Position numbers and translations under genes: made by a program. A stretch of 5,643 nucleotides of DNA from an uncultured Micrococcales bacterium (lineage in GTDB: Bacteria; Actinomycetota; Actinomycetes; S36-B12; GCA-2699445), in the NCBI GenBank assembly GCA_903915555.1, contig CAIWTL010000707.1, positions 1-5,643 of the forward strand, written 5' to 3'. Positions 4,844-5,643 of the stretch are shown in pieces (position 1 is the first letter of the stretch; the number at the start of each line of letters is the position of its first letter). Below the pieces are notes generated by a model, which was given only the letters and a program-made list of their open reading frames with translations, was not told the DNA's origin and did no database searches.

Positions 4844-5643
4844 TCAACAACTGGTGGGCGACCAGCGGGGTGGGGCGGTGGACACCGCGGAGCCGGCCAG
4901 CCGAGCGTTCAGGTGTCGGCGGTAGCGATTCATCGTCGCGCGACCGAAGTCGCCATGGGTCTGGCAGCGCCACGGCCGGTACAACTCGTGGTGGAACCGA
5001 CTGCGGAGACTCTCGTTGTGTCCGATCACGTCGCCGGTCGCGATGCCGAACCGTTCCGCGAGCCAGGCGCTGAGCGCCACTGAGGCTGCCCGCTGCCGCG
5101 GATTGCGCATCACCTCCCGGTCGGACAGTCCGACGTGTTCGACACCGATCGTGCGGTGGTTCAGCCCGACCGTGTGGCGGCATCGGAGGGAGAGTCGGAC
5201 CAACTGGTGTATGGTGCCGTCGCGGTCGATGACGAAGTGCGTGCACACCCCGGGCCGCTGCCCGAGTTCCGGGTCGGGCGCGTTGGACCGGAACGTCGCG
5301 AACACCGAACGCAGCGACCGCGTGCCGGTGAAGTGCTGCACGATGCCGCGCGGCCGCAACTGCCACGTCGCCTCGCCGTAGTGGAGCGTCGAGTAGTGCG
5401 CCATCTGCCGCTTGCGCGTGGGTCCGAACGGGATGAAGGACCGCCGGATGGGTGGGCGGGCCACCGGCTGCACGCCGCGTGCCTGTTCGGTCCCGACGAC
5501 GTGCGGGGCCGGGCTGGTGTCGTCTACAGCCCCGTGGGCAGCAGCGACCGGCATCAGCAGGGCGGTCGCCACACCCACAGCGGTCATGGCGCTGACGGTG
5601 CGGGAGAAGCCGATCGACCGGTGGCGGTGGCGGTGGCGGTGGC
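4844..5643 (-). CDS. Secreted N-acetylmuramoyl-L-alanine amidase (Amidase_2 / peptidoglycan-recognition type), N-terminus outside window
   Basis: The frame ends at TGA 4844-4846 and stays open to the right edge. Numbering from the internal ATG at 5587, the Amidase_2 domain (PF01510) runs from about residue 60 to 225: MAHYSTLHYG (62-71), IVQHFTGT (82-89), THFVIDRDGTIHQLV (116-130), RCRHTVGLNHRTIGVE (135-150), VIGHNES (187-193) and QTHGDF (209-214). Probable zinc ligands are His85 and His190, with His211 or Asp213 as third; His138 and Glu150 sit in the conserved RHxxGLN...IGVE motif. Such enzymes cut the amide bond between N-acetylmuramic acid and L-Ala of the peptide stem. TAVGVATALLMPVAAAHGA is a signal-peptide core with likely cleavage near Ala20. 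ATG 5587 has no ribosome site, and the in-frame sequence upstream supplies a basic n-region (RSIGFSRTVSA preceded by alternating His-Arg), so the true start is probably beyond the window. Cell-wall turnover or remodelling is the likely role; lysis of other bacteria cannot be excluded. Confidence 0.88.
   Translation of the reverse strand, partial: HRHRHRHRSIGFSRTVSAMTAVGVATALLMPVAAAHGAVDDTSPAPHVVGTEQARGVQPVARPPIRRSFIPFGPTRKRQMAHYSTLHYGEATWQLRPRGIVQHFTGTRSLRSVFATFRSNAPDPELGQRPGVCTHFVIDRDGTIHQLVRLSLRCRHTVGLNHRTIGVEHVGLSDREVMRNPRQRAASVALSAWLAERFGIATGDVIGHNESLRSRFHHELYRPWRCQTHGDFGRATMNRYRRHLNARLAGSAVSTAPPRWSPTSC
5621..5643. repeat. Hexanucleotide tandem repeat (GTGGCG)n reaching the window edge
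   Basis: There are nearly four uninterrupted copies of GTGGCG (3.8 units visible), continuing to the last base. On the minus strand, in the amidase frame, it reads CAC-CGC and so encodes alternating His-Arg just before the signal-peptide region. The full copy number lies outside the window. Confidence 0.85.

Noticed and set aside
4785..5366. Minus-strand open frame of 193 codons in another frame of the amidase
   Set aside because: It overlaps the Amidase_2 frame, whose catalytic motifs are intact, and its translation is Arg/His/Ala-rich with no recognisable features.

Overview
The window is very GC-rich, with coding frames that strongly prefer G or C at third positions. Its proteins belong to families typical of high-GC Gram-positive bacteria (Actinomycetota): a membrane-anchored Abhydrolase_9 protein, a secreted Amidase_2 enzyme with a QTHGDF-type ending, and a secreted protein with degenerate RTX-type calcium-binding repeats. 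The genus cannot be fixed from this sequence.

Layout: (1) The 3' part of a plus-strand gene, open at the left edge, for a probably exported protein with an unrecognised body and an RTX-like tail (2-1477). (2) A small hairpin, then a complete tRNA-Ser(GCU) gene on the minus strand with encoded CCA (1516-1609). (3) About 370 bases without a gene (1610-1982), holding a 58-base imperfect palindrome and diverged GT-rich direct repeats. (4) A plus-strand tocopherol-cyclase-like gene with a GTG start (1983-2981). (5) A spacer of about 130 bases with three stem-loops, three 15-base direct repeats and a long G tract. (6) A plus-strand gene for a multi-pass membrane alpha/beta hydrolase with GESLG, Asp and His catalytic candidates (3115-4767). 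(7) A short convergent spacer with palindromes. (8) A minus-strand Amidase_2 / peptidoglycan-recognition-like amidase (4844 to beyond 5643), whose signal-peptide region continues past the right edge through a hexamer repeat encoding His-Arg.

The genes do not form an evident operon. The two central plus-strand genes are separated by a structured spacer, and the amidase converges on them. Three of the four proteins are plausibly envelope-associated or exported, but nothing visible links them into one pathway. I see no mobile element, CRISPR array or defence cassette. The most interesting material is the two structured intergenic regions (1743-1962 and 2988-3110). I did not find a clear undescribed system.
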